NCBI RefSeq assembly: GCF_039555535.1
Contig: NZ_CP154630.1
Location: 1,501,001 to 1,565,000 of the forward strand
DNA from: Stenotrophomonas maltophilia
GTDB taxonomy: Bacteria > Pseudomonadota > Gammaproteobacteria > Xanthomonadales > Xanthomonadaceae
Length of the DNA: 64,000 nt
Direction of reading: 5' to 3'
The notes beneath the pieces are model-generated. The model ran no database searches, was not told where the DNA came from, and was given only the letters and a program-made list of their open reading frames with translations. Below are positions 57,405 through 64,000 of this stretch, piece by piece. Made by a program: the position numbers and the translations under genes. How positions within the stretch are numbered: the first letter of the stretch is position 1; each line of letters begins with the position of its first letter.

Positions 57405-57638
57405 TCAATCGCCGATACGTGCGAAGCGCGGTTGCGGTCCGTGTTCGCCAGGAACCTGTTCAATGAACATGGGATACGGACGGACCCAGAGGCCGCCTTC
57501 GCCATAGAGGGCGCGATACAGCACCATGGGCTGCAGGGTTTCACTGCTGCGCACGATGTCGATCACTTCGTACTCGCCGCCCTTGAAGTGGCGGTAGCGG
57601 CCCGGGGGGAGGGAGGGCAGCGGGCTCAATTCAGCCAT
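57405..57638 (-). CDS. DUF1653 protein
   Basis: The 77-residue product has the DUF1653 pattern: PGRYRHFKGGEYEVIDIVRSSE, then MVLYRALYGEGGLWVRPYPMF and VPG. The function is unknown and it is likely cytoplasmic. ATG 57638 is chosen; GTG 57647 would add three residues and nearly abut the upstream lipoprotein stop. Confidence 0.85.
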   Translation of the reverse strand: MAELSPLPSLPPGRYRHFKGGEYEVIDIVRSSETLQPMVLYRALYGEGGLWVRPYPMFIEQVPGEHGPQPRFARIGD

Positions 57639-57650
57639 GGCGGGCACTGC

Positions 57651-57935
57651 TCACTTGCGGGCCGGGCTGGCCGGCTTCGCGCAATAACTGTCGATGGCCT
57701 CGGCGGTATTGGCCAGGCCCTGGTCCTGCGCCAGTTCCCACGGGCGTTCGCATCGCTGGCTGTGCTCGCACCACTGGTAGCCGGCCGAACCGATGCAGCC
57801 GTGGGCATCTCGATCACCGCCGACAACCGGCGTGGCAGGCGAAGCAGCTGCGGCATCGGCGCGGGCGGCTGCCTGATCCTGGCTCGCGCAGGCGGCCAGG
57901 AGCAGCAGGGCTGGAATCAGAAAAAGCGCTTTCAT
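57651..57935 (-). CDS. Small lipoprotein
   Basis: The 94-residue product has a signal peptide with lipobox LLAAC (Cys at residue 16), an Ala-rich linker, and a Cys-containing core, HGCIGSAGYQWCEHSQRC, followed by RPWELA. That core recurs in small bacterial lipoproteins and secreted proteins, but I cannot give a function. It is probably cotranscribed with the DUF1653 gene, 12 bases apart. Confidence 0.82.
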   Translation of the reverse strand: MKALFLIPALLLLAACASQDQAAARADAAAASPATPVVGGDRDAHGCIGSAGYQWCEHSQRCERPWELAQDQGLANTAEAIDSYCAKPASPARK

Positions 57936-57994
57936 CGGGCGGGCTCCGTGCCTAAAGCAACAGTGTCCGCCGTGCTCAATCCGGCATCAAGCAC

Positions 57995-58099
57995 TCAATG
58001 CACGGCAGCGCGGATCAGCTCCTCGATCAGCACGACGTAGCTGGCCACGAAATAGAACTTCAGCAGCGTGCCGCGCTGCTGTGAGAAGAAGGTGCGCAT
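57995..58099 (-). CDS. Candidate 34-residue membrane microprotein
   Basis: A minus-strand ATG at 58099 opens 34 codons, encoding MRTFFSQQRGTLLKFYF, a hydrophobic helix (VASYVVLIEELI) and a TGA at 57995. AGGGG lies about ten bases upstream. The codon third positions are GC-rich, like those of real genes nearby. It is too short for certainty. Confidence 0.35.
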   Translation of the reverse strand: MRTFFSQQRGTLLKFYFVASYVVLIEELIRAAVH

Positions 58100-58147
58100 G
58101 TGGAAGGGGCCCCTGTTGATGACGATAGTGTGAAGCTCCGCTGACTC

Positions 58148-58163
58148 CGTGACAAGGATCACG
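58148..58163. promoter_or_regulatory. CRP/Clp-type binding site
   Basis: CGTGA-CAAGGA-TCACG has the perfect core GTGA-N6-TCAC of CRP-family sites, in the gap between the microprotein ORF and the 58340 gene. Xanthomonadaceae use Clp with this specificity. Confidence 0.45.
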
Positions 58164-58339
58164 AAAATGAACTCGTTAAACCGGCTCAGGGTTGTGAGGG
58201 CGCGGGAATCCGACCCAATGGCGCGGCATTTTCGTACATGTCTGATAGGCCGCAGCGCAGGCGCTCGCTAGCCTGATGGTGTACCGGCTGCAGGAGGGGG
58301 CCGCTGCCGGTGCATCTTTCCGTCCTGCAGGAGTTTTCC

Positions 58340-58546
58340 ATGGTCATCACTGTCCAATGCAATGCACGGCACTGGTCCGTGCTGGATCCACGCGCCGGTG
58401 AGGCCAGCAGCTACGCGCGGGGTGCCGATGCGTTCGATGCCGCCGCAGCACTTGCCCTGGAGCATCACCGTCGCACCGGCCAGCGCAGCACGGTGCGGGT
58501 CGAGGCGCTGGGCAGCGCGGTGGATGCGTTGCACGTCGGCGGCTGA
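58340..58546 (+). CDS. Small protein, paralogue A (DUF2188-like)
   Basis: The 68-residue product starts MVITVQCNARHWSVLDPRAG and ends with RSTVRVEALGSAVDALHVGG. GGAG stands six to seven bases before the ATG. It resembles the protein at 59408-59611 along its length (shared pattern Q-C-x4-W-x-V-L, A-x-x-F/A, T-G-Q-R-x-x-V-R-V-E-A). Resemblance to DUF2188 proteins is loose. The function is unknown. Confidence 0.65.
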   Translation: MVITVQCNARHWSVLDPRAGEASSYARGADAFDAAAALALEHHRRTGQRSTVRVEALGSAVDALHVGG

Positions 58547-58675
58547 AGCCTCTCGGCGGCGCAGTCAGCCGCGGTTGAGTTGTTTGAATGGGGAAAAACC
58601 GTGGTGGTGTGCCCCCCTGTGCGCCGCGCCACGAATCCCGGATGCTTGCGCCATCGTATTCATCTGGAGATATCG

Positions 58676-59239
58676 ATGGGCAAGGCACTCACCTGGCGCA
58701 CTGCGGCCTGCACCCTGCTGCCAATGCTGGCCGCCGCCGCCGGCGGCGCTCAGGCACAGAGCTACGGTTACGGCTATGACGATGACCGCTATGGCGGCCG
58801 TGAAGGCAGCGGCATCGTACGCTGCGAGTCGATCAAGAATCGTAGCAACGAGTGCCGCCTGGAGGGGCGGGCGCGGATGATCCGCCAGCTGTCCGGTTCG
58901 CCCTGCGTGGAAGGTGAGACCTGGGGCCAGTCACGCTACGGCGTCTGGGTAACCCAGGGCTGCCGCGCCGAATTCGTCGGTGAGTACCGTCGTGGTGGCG
59001 GCTGGGGCAATGGTGGAGGCTGGGGTAACGGCAATGGCAACGGTTGGGGCGGCGGTGAGGTGATCACCTGCCATTCCAATGGCCACCGCCAGGAGTACTG
59101 CGACGCCCGCATCCGCCGCGGCGTGCGCCTGGTTCGCCAGGATTCGCGCAGTGCCTGCATCGAGGGCCAGACCTGGGGCTGGGATCGCCGGGGTATCTGG
59201 GTCAGCGACGGCTGCCGGGCCCAGTTCCAGGTGAATTGA
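58676..59239 (+). CDS. DUF3011 secreted protein with Gly/Trp/Asn-rich linker
   Basis: The 187-residue product has a signal peptide (residues 1-27, cleavage near AQA-QSY) and two DUF3011 repeats: RARMIRQLSGSPCVEGETWG with WVTQGCRAEF, and GVRLVRQDSRSACIEGQTWG with WVSDGCRAQF. They are joined by a GGGWGNGG-type linker. It is a paralogue of 52721-53230 with the same ends but a different linker. ATG 58676 is chosen by the signal peptide. Confidence 0.87.
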   Translation: MGKALTWRTAACTLLPMLAAAAGGAQAQSYGYGYDDDRYGGREGSGIVRCESIKNRSNECRLEGRARMIRQLSGSPCVEGETWGQSRYGVWVTQGCRAEFVGEYRRGGGWGNGGGWGNGNGNGWGGGEVITCHSNGHRQEYCDARIRRGVRLVRQDSRSACIEGQTWGWDRRGIWVSDGCRAQFQVN

Positions 59240-59303
59240 GCGTGGCCCTCTAAAATCAGAAAAATCTGATACAGCTCACATTTTGAACTGTCGTATCTTC
59301 TGC

Positions 59304-59332
59304 GATCAGGGCACCTCTGTGTGTCCCTGATC
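59304..59332 (+). repeat. Inverted repeat ahead of paralogue B
   Basis: GATCAGGG and CCCTGATC form an 8-bp stem around a 13-base loop. A second small inverted repeat, ATCAGA-AAAA-TCTGAT, lies at 59255-59270 in a locally AT-rich stretch. Either may be a terminator remnant or an operator. Confidence 0.45.
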
Positions 59333-59407
59333 TGTTGCGATGATGCCTGCCGTGATCGGCAGGAATGTTCCGCTACCGTCGATACGCTGCCTCAAGGAGT
59401 GAGCCGC

Positions 59408-59611
59408 ATGTTGATCCGCCTGCAATGCGAACAGCGCCAATGGCGCGTGCTGCATCCGGAACGGCCGGAGCCGATCGATTTCCGCGACGGTGCCCGGGCC
59501 TTCGACTTCGCTGAAACCCTGGCGCGCCTGCACTTTGTCGATACCGGGCAGCGCGCTGCCGTGCGCGTGGAAGCCAGCGGCGCCTTCGTGGAAGCGGTCA
59601 GCTACGGCTGA
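59408..59611 (+). CDS. Small protein, paralogue B (DUF2188-like)
   Basis: The 67-residue product starts MLIRLQCEQRQWRVLHPERP and ends ERxAVRVEAS-like (QRAAVRVEASGAFVEAVSYG). GGAG lies eight bases before the ATG. It is clearly related to the protein at 58340-58546; the two flank a DUF3011 gene. The function is unknown. Confidence 0.65.
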   Translation: MLIRLQCEQRQWRVLHPERPEPIDFRDGARAFDFAETLARLHFVDTGQRAAVRVEASGAFVEAVSYG

Positions 59612-59655
59612 GCGCGGGGGCGCAGGTGGCGGCAACCGGGGGCTTTGTCCATGCC

Positions 59656-59762
59656 ATCCACGCATGGCGTGGATCTACCGGGTGTGGCATCCACGCGTAG
59701 CGTGGATGCACCCGTTCGGGGAATGGATGCGTGTCTCCGGTAGATCCACGCCATGCGTGGAT
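59656..59762. repeat. Opposed GTAG palindromes downstream of paralogue B
   Basis: ATCCACGCATGGCGTGGATCTAC (split 59656-59678) faces GTAGATCCACGCCATGCGTGG (59740-59762). A third palindrome, GCATCCACGC-GTA-GCGTGGATGC, sits between them (59687-59709). All would fold into hairpins and may shield the dxs and paralogue B transcripts. Confidence 0.75.
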
Positions 59763-59782
59763 CCGCCGTCTGCTGAGCTGCT

Positions 59783-61690
59783 TCAGCCCGCCGCGCTCAG
59801 CGGTGGGGTACCCGCGGCCAGCTGAGGCCAACGCTTGAGTATCGCTGCACGGATGCCCGCAGCGTCGATGCCGGCTTCGGCCAGCAGGTCCTCGCGGCTG
59901 GCGTGGTGCTGGTAGCTGTCGGGCAGACCCAGGTGCAGGATCGGGCGCAGCACGCCTTCGGCATTGAGCAGCTCACCGACGCCGGAGCCGGCGCCACCGG
60001 CCACCACGTTGTCTTCGATCGTCACCAGCCCCTCGTGCTGGGCGGCGACAGCCAGCACCAGCTCGCGGTCCAGCGGCTTGATGAAACGCATGTTGACCAC
60101 GCTCAGGCCCAGTTCGCGGCCAACCTGTTCGGCGGCGGCCACGGTGCTGCCGAAGGCGAGCAGGGCGATGCGGCTGCCCTGCAGGCGCAGCTCGCCCTTG
60201 CCGATCGGCAGGGTGGACAGGTCGGTGCCGGCGGCGACGCCGGTGCCAGTGCCGCGTGGATAGCGCACGGCGGCCGGGCCCGGGTGCTGCAGGCCGGTGC
60301 TGAGCATCTGCCGGCACTCCGCTTCATTGGATGGCGCCATCACCACCATGTTCGGCACGCAGCGCAGGAAGCTCAGGTCGAGGTTGCCGGCGTGGGTCGC
60401 ACCGTCCGGGCCGACCACGCCGGCGCGGTCGATCGCGAACAGTACATCCAGGTCCTGGATGGCCACGTCGTGCACCAATTGGTCGTACGCGCGCTGCAGG
60501 AAGGTCGAATAGATCGCCACCACCGGCTTGCCCCCCTGGGTCGCCATGCCGGCGGCCAGCGTGACCGCGTGCTGTTCGGCAATCGCCACGTCGAAGTAGC
60601 GCTGCGGGTATTCCTTGCTGAAACGCACCAGGCCGGAGCCTTCGCGCATCGCCGGGGTGATGCCGTAGAGGCGTGGCTCGGCGGCGGCTGCATCGCACAG
60701 CCAGTCGCTGAACACGTCGGTGTAAGTGGGCTTCCTGGCGCCGGCCTTGGCCACCAGGCCCTTGTCCGGATCGAACGGACCCACCGCGTGATAGCCGATC
60801 TGATCGCCTTCGGCCGGCTCGTAGCCCTTGCCCTTTGTCGTCATCACGTGCAGCAGCTTCGGGCCCTTGGAGGCGCGCAGCGTCTTCAGCGTGGACAGCA
60901 GGGCGGGCATGTCGTGGCCGTCGATCGGGCCGGTGTAGTGGAAGCCCATTTCCTCGAACATCGTGGACGGCACGAACATGCCCTTCCAGTGTTCTTCCCA
61001 GCGCTTCACGAAGCGCGCCGGGTTGTTCTTCTTGTCGCCGAGGATCTTCTTGCCGCCTTCGCGCAGTGCATTGAGCGTGCGGCTGCCGGTGGCGCGGCCG
61101 AGCATCTTGGTCAGGCCGCCGACCGCCTCGGAGATCGACATGTTGTTGTCGTTGAGGATCACCAGCAGGTTCGGCTCCGGCTCCATGCCGCCGGCGTGCA
61201 TCAGCGCTTCGAAGGCCATGCCGGCGGTCATTGCACCGTCACCGATCACCGCAACGACCTGGCGGTTGTCGCCTTCGGACTGGCGAGCGATGGCCATGCC
61301 AAGCGCGGCGGAGATCGAGGTCGACGAATGGCCGACGCCGAAGGTGTCGTACTCGCTCTCTTCACGTTTCGGGAACGGCGCCACGCCGTCCTTCTGCTTG
61401 ACGGTGTGGATCTCGTCGCGGCGCCCAGTCAGGATCTTGTGCGGGTAGGTCTGGTGACCGACGTCCCAGACCAGCTGGTCCTGCGGGGTCTGGTACAGGT
61501 AGTGCAGGGCCACGGTGAGTTCGATCACGCCCAGGCCGGCGGCGAAGTGGCCGCCGCTCTTGCCCACCGATTCGATGAGGTAGGCGCGCAGTTCGTCGGC
61601 GACCGCCCTCAATTCGGATTCGTCGAACGTGCGCAGGTCATCCGGTGTCTGGATGCGCGCGAGGCGGGGATAGCGGGCAGAGTCGATCAT
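59783..61690 (-). CDS. dxs: 1-deoxy-D-xylulose-5-phosphate synthase
   Basis: Dxs condenses pyruvate and glyceraldehyde 3-phosphate with thiamine diphosphate, the first step of the MEP isoprenoid pathway. The 635-residue product has the ThDP/Mg motif [14 protein letters not shown]...NDNNMSIS (about residues 150-185), [15 protein letters not shown] near the N-terminus, and the pyrimidine domain with [17 protein letters not shown] (catalytic Glu). A C-terminal transketolase domain follows. ATG 61690 or 61693 may start it; neither has a strong ribosome-binding site. Confidence 0.97.
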   Translation of the reverse strand: MIDSARYPRLARIQTPDDLRTFDESELRAVADELRAYLIESVGKSGGHFAAGLGVIELTVALHYLYQTPQDQLVWDVGHQTYPHKILTGRRDEIHTVKQKDGVAPFPKREESEYDTFGVGHSSTSISAALGMAIARQSEGDNRQVVAVIGDGAMTAGMAFEALMHAGGMEPEPNLLVILNDNNMSISEAVGGLTKMLGRATGSRTLNALREGGKKILGDKKNNPARFVKRWEEHWKGMFVPSTMFEEMGFHYTGPIDGHDMPALLSTLKTLRASKGPKLLHVMTTKGKGYEPAEGDQIGYHAVGPFDPDKGLVAKAGARKPTYTDVFSDWLCDAAAAEPRLYGITPAMREGSGLVRFSKEYPQRYFDVAIAEQHAVTLAAGMATQGGKPVVAIYSTFLQRAYDQLVHDVAIQDLDVLFAIDRAGVVGPDGATHAGNLDLSFLRCVPNMVVMAPSNEAECRQMLSTGLQHPGPAAVRYPRGTGTGVAAGTDLSTLPIGKGELRLQGSRIALLAFGSTVAAAEQVGRELGLSVVNMRFIKPLDRELVLAVAAQHEGLVTIEDNVVAGGAGSGVGELLNAEGVLRPILHLGLPDSYQHHASREDLLAEAGIDAAGIRAAILKRWPQLAAGTPPLSAAG

Positions 61691-61795
61691 CATGTTCGCA
61701 CTTGTTCTGAATGCCCATTTTCGCCCTCAAACGGGGGTGGGGCAAGCAAACGCCGCCGCCCGTGACAGGACGGTGAGGGTTGCATTTTCGGCGAT

Positions 61796-62461
61796 TCAAG
61801 TGCTCAGTTTTGAACGCTTCGGCAATTGCGCCTTCAGGAAGGCCATCTGGTCGGCCAGGATGTTGCGGTTGGACAGGATCAGATGCTCGATCCAGCTGGG
61901 CCGGTAGGGCACCGCCAGCAGGGGCATTCCGGCCTGCTGCGGGGTGCGGTCGCTCTTGCGCGAGTTGCAGTGGAAGCAGGCGGTGACCACGTTTTCCCAG
62001 CAGTCCAGGCCGCCTTTGGACAGCGGCATGACGTGGTCGCGGGTGAGTGTGGGGCGGTTGAACTGCTGGCCGCAGTACATGCACAGGTGGGCGTCGCGGG
62101 CGAACAGGGCCGGGTTGGTCAGGTTCGGCGTCGGGTCGATCGCGCGGGAGCGGGCGTGGCCGCGCGCGGCGATGATCGGGTGCAGGTCCATCCCGCTCTG
62201 CAGGCCGCTGAAGCGGTTGGTGCCGCCATGGATGTGCAGGCAGGGATCGCCGAGTGTCCAGGCGACGGCTTCGCGGGCGTAGAGGCACGCCGCGTCCTGC
62301 CAGGTGATCCAGTCCAGTACGCGTCCGTGGGCATCAAGCGAGAGCAGCCGGACGGAACCGGGTCGATGCAGCGTCGTGGCGTTGGGCGATGCTTCGGCGC
62401 CCGGAGCAGAAAACGGAGCTCCGGCTTCGATCAGACCCAAGCGTGTAGTGTCTGTCTCCAT
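61796..62461 (-). CDS. HNH endonuclease family protein
   Basis: The 221-residue product has a C-terminal HNH domain with a Cys4 zinc site: CMYCGQQF and CFHCNSRK bracket TRDHVMPLSKGGLDCWENV (about residues 127-170). The N-terminal 120 residues are not recognised. Such proteins are widespread chromosomal genes in gammaproteobacteria, so a housekeeping or DNA-repair role is more likely than a mobile element. A perfect 29-bp inverted repeat stands 16 bases before the ATG. Confidence 0.85.
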   Translation of the reverse strand: METDTTRLGLIEAGAPFSAPGAEASPNATTLHRPGSVRLLSLDAHGRVLDWITWQDAACLYAREAVAWTLGDPCLHIHGGTNRFSGLQSGMDLHPIIAARGHARSRAIDPTPNLTNPALFARDAHLCMYCGQQFNRPTLTRDHVMPLSKGGLDCWENVVTACFHCNSRKSDRTPQQAGMPLLAVPYRPSWIEHLILSNRNILADQMAFLKAQLPKRSKLST

Positions 62462-62477
62462 CGGGAGAACAGCTTAT

Positions 62478-62540
62478 ACCTGAATTGTTGCGTTTTGGGT
62501 ATCGCCACCTGGGCGATACCCAAAACGCAACAATTCAGGT
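62478..62540. repeat. Perfect 29-bp inverted repeat
   Basis: Arms 62478-62506 and 62512-62540 are exact complements around a five-base loop (ACCTG). The outer ends read ACCTGAATTG and CAATTCAGGT. The arms are less GC-rich than the GTAG repeats and unrelated to them. There is no T-run, so it is not a plain terminator. Confidence 0.9.
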
Positions 62541-62575
62541 CCGCGCATTCTTCCTATTCCCCGCGCCTTCGGCGC

Positions 62576-62602
62576 GCCCCCTTTAACAAAAGGGGGCTTT
62601 TC
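62576..62602 (+). terminator. Terminator-like hairpin
   Basis: GCCCCCTTT - AACA - AAAGGGGGC is a perfect 9-bp stem followed by TTTTC. A smaller CGCGCC-TTC-GGCGCG hairpin precedes it (62562-62576). No plus-strand gene ends nearby. It may isolate the region, or act for the opposite strand through its AAAGGGGGC arm. Confidence 0.6.
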
Positions 62603-62631
62603 TCCAGAGAGAGACTGGGGGCTGCCAGGCC

Positions 62632-62672
62632 GGGGTCGGATCCTTTTCCCGCAGGGAAAAGGCTCTGACCCC
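62632..62672. repeat. GGGGTCGGATCC/GGGGTCAGAGCC inverted repeat, copy A
   Basis: The arms begin GGGGTCGGATCC and end GGCTCTGACCCC, near complements around CGCAG. It is the same family as 26464-26504. Confidence 0.75.
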
Positions 62673-62681
62673 AATCCGGGC

Positions 62682-62702
62682 AGATCCACGCCATGTGTGG
62701 AT
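62682..62702. repeat. Headless ATCCACGCCATG palindrome
   Basis: AGATCCACGCCATGTGTGGAT is a GTAG-type core that has lost its GTAG head. Confidence 0.5.
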
Positions 62703-62705
62703 GCG

Positions 62706-62744
62706 AGGGTCAGAGCCCTTTTCTGCGGAAAGGGATCCGACCCT
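62706..62744. repeat. GGGTCAGAGCCC inverted repeat, copy B
   Basis: AGGGTCAGAGCCC and GGGATCCGACCCT enclose TTTTCTGCGGAAA. It ends six bases before the acyl-CoA dehydrogenase stop and may protect that mRNA's 3' end. Confidence 0.75.
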
Positions 62745-62750
62745 GTGGGC

Positions 62751-64000
62751 TCAGGCGCCGAAGCGCTCGTCGTCCATCGCCATCAGCGGGGCGGCGCCGG
62801 CCTGGATGGCGGCGGCGTGGCTGAGGGTGCGCGGCAGCACGCGGGCGAAGTAGAACCGCGCGGTCTCGCGCTTGCCCTGGGCGAAGGCGGCGCCGTGCGC
62901 GCTGGCATCGGCGGCGGCCACGCTGCGGGCCCACCAGTAGGCCAGCACCACATAACCCGAATAGAACAGGTAGTCGTAGCTGGCCGCGCCCAGTTCGTCC
63001 GGGTTGGCGGCCGCGCGCTGCAGCACGTCCAGGGTCAGCTTGCCCCATTCGGCAGCCTTGGCGCGCAGCGGGCCGATGAACTCGGCCAGCGCTTCGTTGC
63101 CCTCGTGTTCCTTGGCGAAGGCTTCGATCTCGGCCAGCATCAGCTTCAGGCCGGCGCCCTGGCTGGACGCGGTCTTGCGGCCGATCAGGTCCAGTGCCTG
63201 GATGCCGGTGGTGCCTTCATACAGGGTGGTGATGCGGGCGTCGCGCGCCAGCTGCTCCATGCCGTGCTCGCGGATGTAGCCGTGGCCACCGAAGCACTGC
63301 AGGGCGTTGTAGGTGTTCTCGATACCCCATTCGGTCTGGCAGGCCTTCGAGATGGGGGTGAGGAAACTCACCAGGGTGTCGGCGCGCTCGCGCTCGGCGG
63401 CGTCCTCGGCGTGGTGGGCGACATCGATCAGGGTGGCGGCGTGCAGGGCCAGCAGGCGGCTGCCCTCGACCAGCGACTTCACCGTCAGCAGCATGCGGCG
63501 CACATCCGGGTGGACCAGGATCGGGTCGGCCGGCTTGTCCGGGAACTTGGCGCCGCTGAGGGCGCGCGACTGCAGGCGTTCACGGCTGTACTTCAGCGCG
63601 TTCTGGTAGGCGCGCTCGGAGAGGCCGATGCCCTGCAGGCCGACACCCAGGCGTGCGGTGTTCATCATGGTGAACATCGCCTGCAGGCCCTTGTGCGGCT
63701 GGCCGACCAGGTAGCCTTGTGCGCCATCGAAGTTCATCACGCAGGTGACCGAGCCCTTGATGCCCATCTTGTGCTCGATCGAACCGCAGCGCAGCGCGTT
63801 GCGCTCGCCGACGTTGCCGTCGCGGTCGACCTTGAACTTGGGAGTGACGAACAGCGAGATGCCCTTGGCGCCCGGAGGGGCGTCGGGCAGCTTGGCCAGC
63901 ACCAGGTGCACGATGTTGCCGGTCAGGTCGTGCTCGCCGGCAGTGATGAAGATCTTGGTGCCGGTGATCGAATAGCTGCCATCGGCGTTCGGCTCGGCCT
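62751..64000 (-). CDS. Acyl-CoA dehydrogenase (5' part outside window)
   Basis: The visible 416 residues run from within the middle beta domain (SITGTKIFITAGEHD) to the C-terminus. They contain the helical FAD-binding core with YEGTTGIQALDLIGRKT, which carries the catalytic Glu at the position used by this FadE-type subgroup, and FGGHGYIREHGMEQLARD. A further C-terminal extension of about 130 residues fits the larger bacterial acyl-CoA dehydrogenases used in fatty acid beta-oxidation. The substrate chain length is unknown. Confidence 0.92.
   Translation of the reverse strand, partial: AEPNADGSYSITGTKIFITAGEHDLTGNIVHLVLAKLPDAPPGAKGISLFVTPKFKVDRDGNVGERNALRCGSIEHKMGIKGSVTCVMNFDGAQGYLVGQPHKGLQAMFTMMNTARLGVGLQGIGLSERAYQNALKYSRERLQSRALSGAKFPDKPADPILVHPDVRRMLLTVKSLVEGSRLLALHAATLIDVAHHAEDAAERERADTLVSFLTPISKACQTEWGIENTYNALQCFGGHGYIREHGMEQLARDARITTLYEGTTGIQALDLIGRKTASSQGAGLKLMLAEIEAFAKEHEGNEALAEFIGPLRAKAAEWGKLTLDVLQRAAANPDELGAASYDYLFYSGYVVLAYWWARSVAAADASAHGAAFAQGKRETARFYFARVLPRTLSHAAAIQAGAAPLMAMDDERFGA

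Noticed and set aside
59656..59762. Repeated GTGGAT palindromes considered as a CRISPR array
   Set aside because: Units are inverted and unequal, without regular spacers, and no cas genes are present.
61796..62461. HNH gene as part of a restriction or homing element
   Set aside because: No methyltransferase, intron or integrase nearby. The protein type is a common chromosomal HNH gene.

Overview
The window is very GC-rich (roughly two thirds G+C by eye), densely coding DNA from a gammaproteobacterium of the Xanthomonadaceae. The best match is the Stenotrophomonas maltophilia group. The grounds are the housekeeping protein sequences, the gene order, and many short intergenic GTAG-headed palindromes (SMAG/REP-like) of the kind known from S. 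maltophilia. There is no phage, plasmid, insertion sequence, CRISPR array or rRNA. Most of the window is conserved chromosomal backbone, with accessory material mainly at 35.8-43.7 kb and 51.9-62.7 kb.

Layout. 1-3.9 kb: end of a lipoprotein gene, trpA, accD and glmM. 4.0-7.9 kb, minus strand: an envelope cluster (DUF3413/PbgA-like membrane sulfatase-fold protein, GT4 glycosyltransferase, NodB-type deacetylase). 8.1-10.9 kb: a 2-oxoglutarate/Fe(II) oxygenase, tpiA and secG. 10.9-26.0 kb: tRNA-Leu and the complete 14-gene complex I operon nuoA-N, with an unannotated 33-codon ORF fitted exactly between nuoD and nuoE. 26.1-35.8 kb: two initiator tRNA genes followed by rimP-nusA-infB-rbfA-truB-rpsO-pnp, the same order as E. 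coli metY-rimP-...-pnp. 35.9-43.7 kb: a CadC-like winged-helix/TPR regulator, a serine hydrolase, a TPR protein, a GH18 chitinase, a VOC protein and a three-gene PepSY/DUF3649/DUF3325 membrane cluster. 43.8-51.7 kb: thrS-infC-rpmI-rplT-pheS-pheT-ihfA-merR, again in the E. coli order. 51.8-59.6 kb: tRNA-Pro and small accessory genes (phosphatase-like protein, two DUF3011 proteins, racemase, CDF and LysE transporters, a TetR/SMR efflux pair, lipoproteins, tiny ORFs). 59.8-64 kb, minus strand: dxs, an HNH endonuclease and the 3' part of an acyl-CoA dehydrogenase gene.

How it works together. The backbone supplies respiration (Nuo), translation and RNA metabolism (tRNAs, RimP, NusA, IF2, RbfA, TruB, S15, PNPase, ThrRS, IF3, L35, L20, PheRS), nucleoid architecture (IHF-alpha) and precursor synthesis (TrpA, AccD, GlmM, TpiA, Dxs). 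The most interesting regulatory signal is upstream of thrS: a well-placed promoter, an eight-residue leader ORF with three consecutive Thr codons, and mutually exclusive antiterminator and terminator hairpins. This looks like a classical ribosome-mediated attenuator on a tRNA synthetase operon. Other signals worth follow-up are an ATC start codon for infC, a structured RNA-like element upstream of tpiA with two GGA-bearing loops, a perfect 29-bp inverted repeat at the 5' end of the HNH gene, and two genes whose stop codons lie inside REP palindromes.
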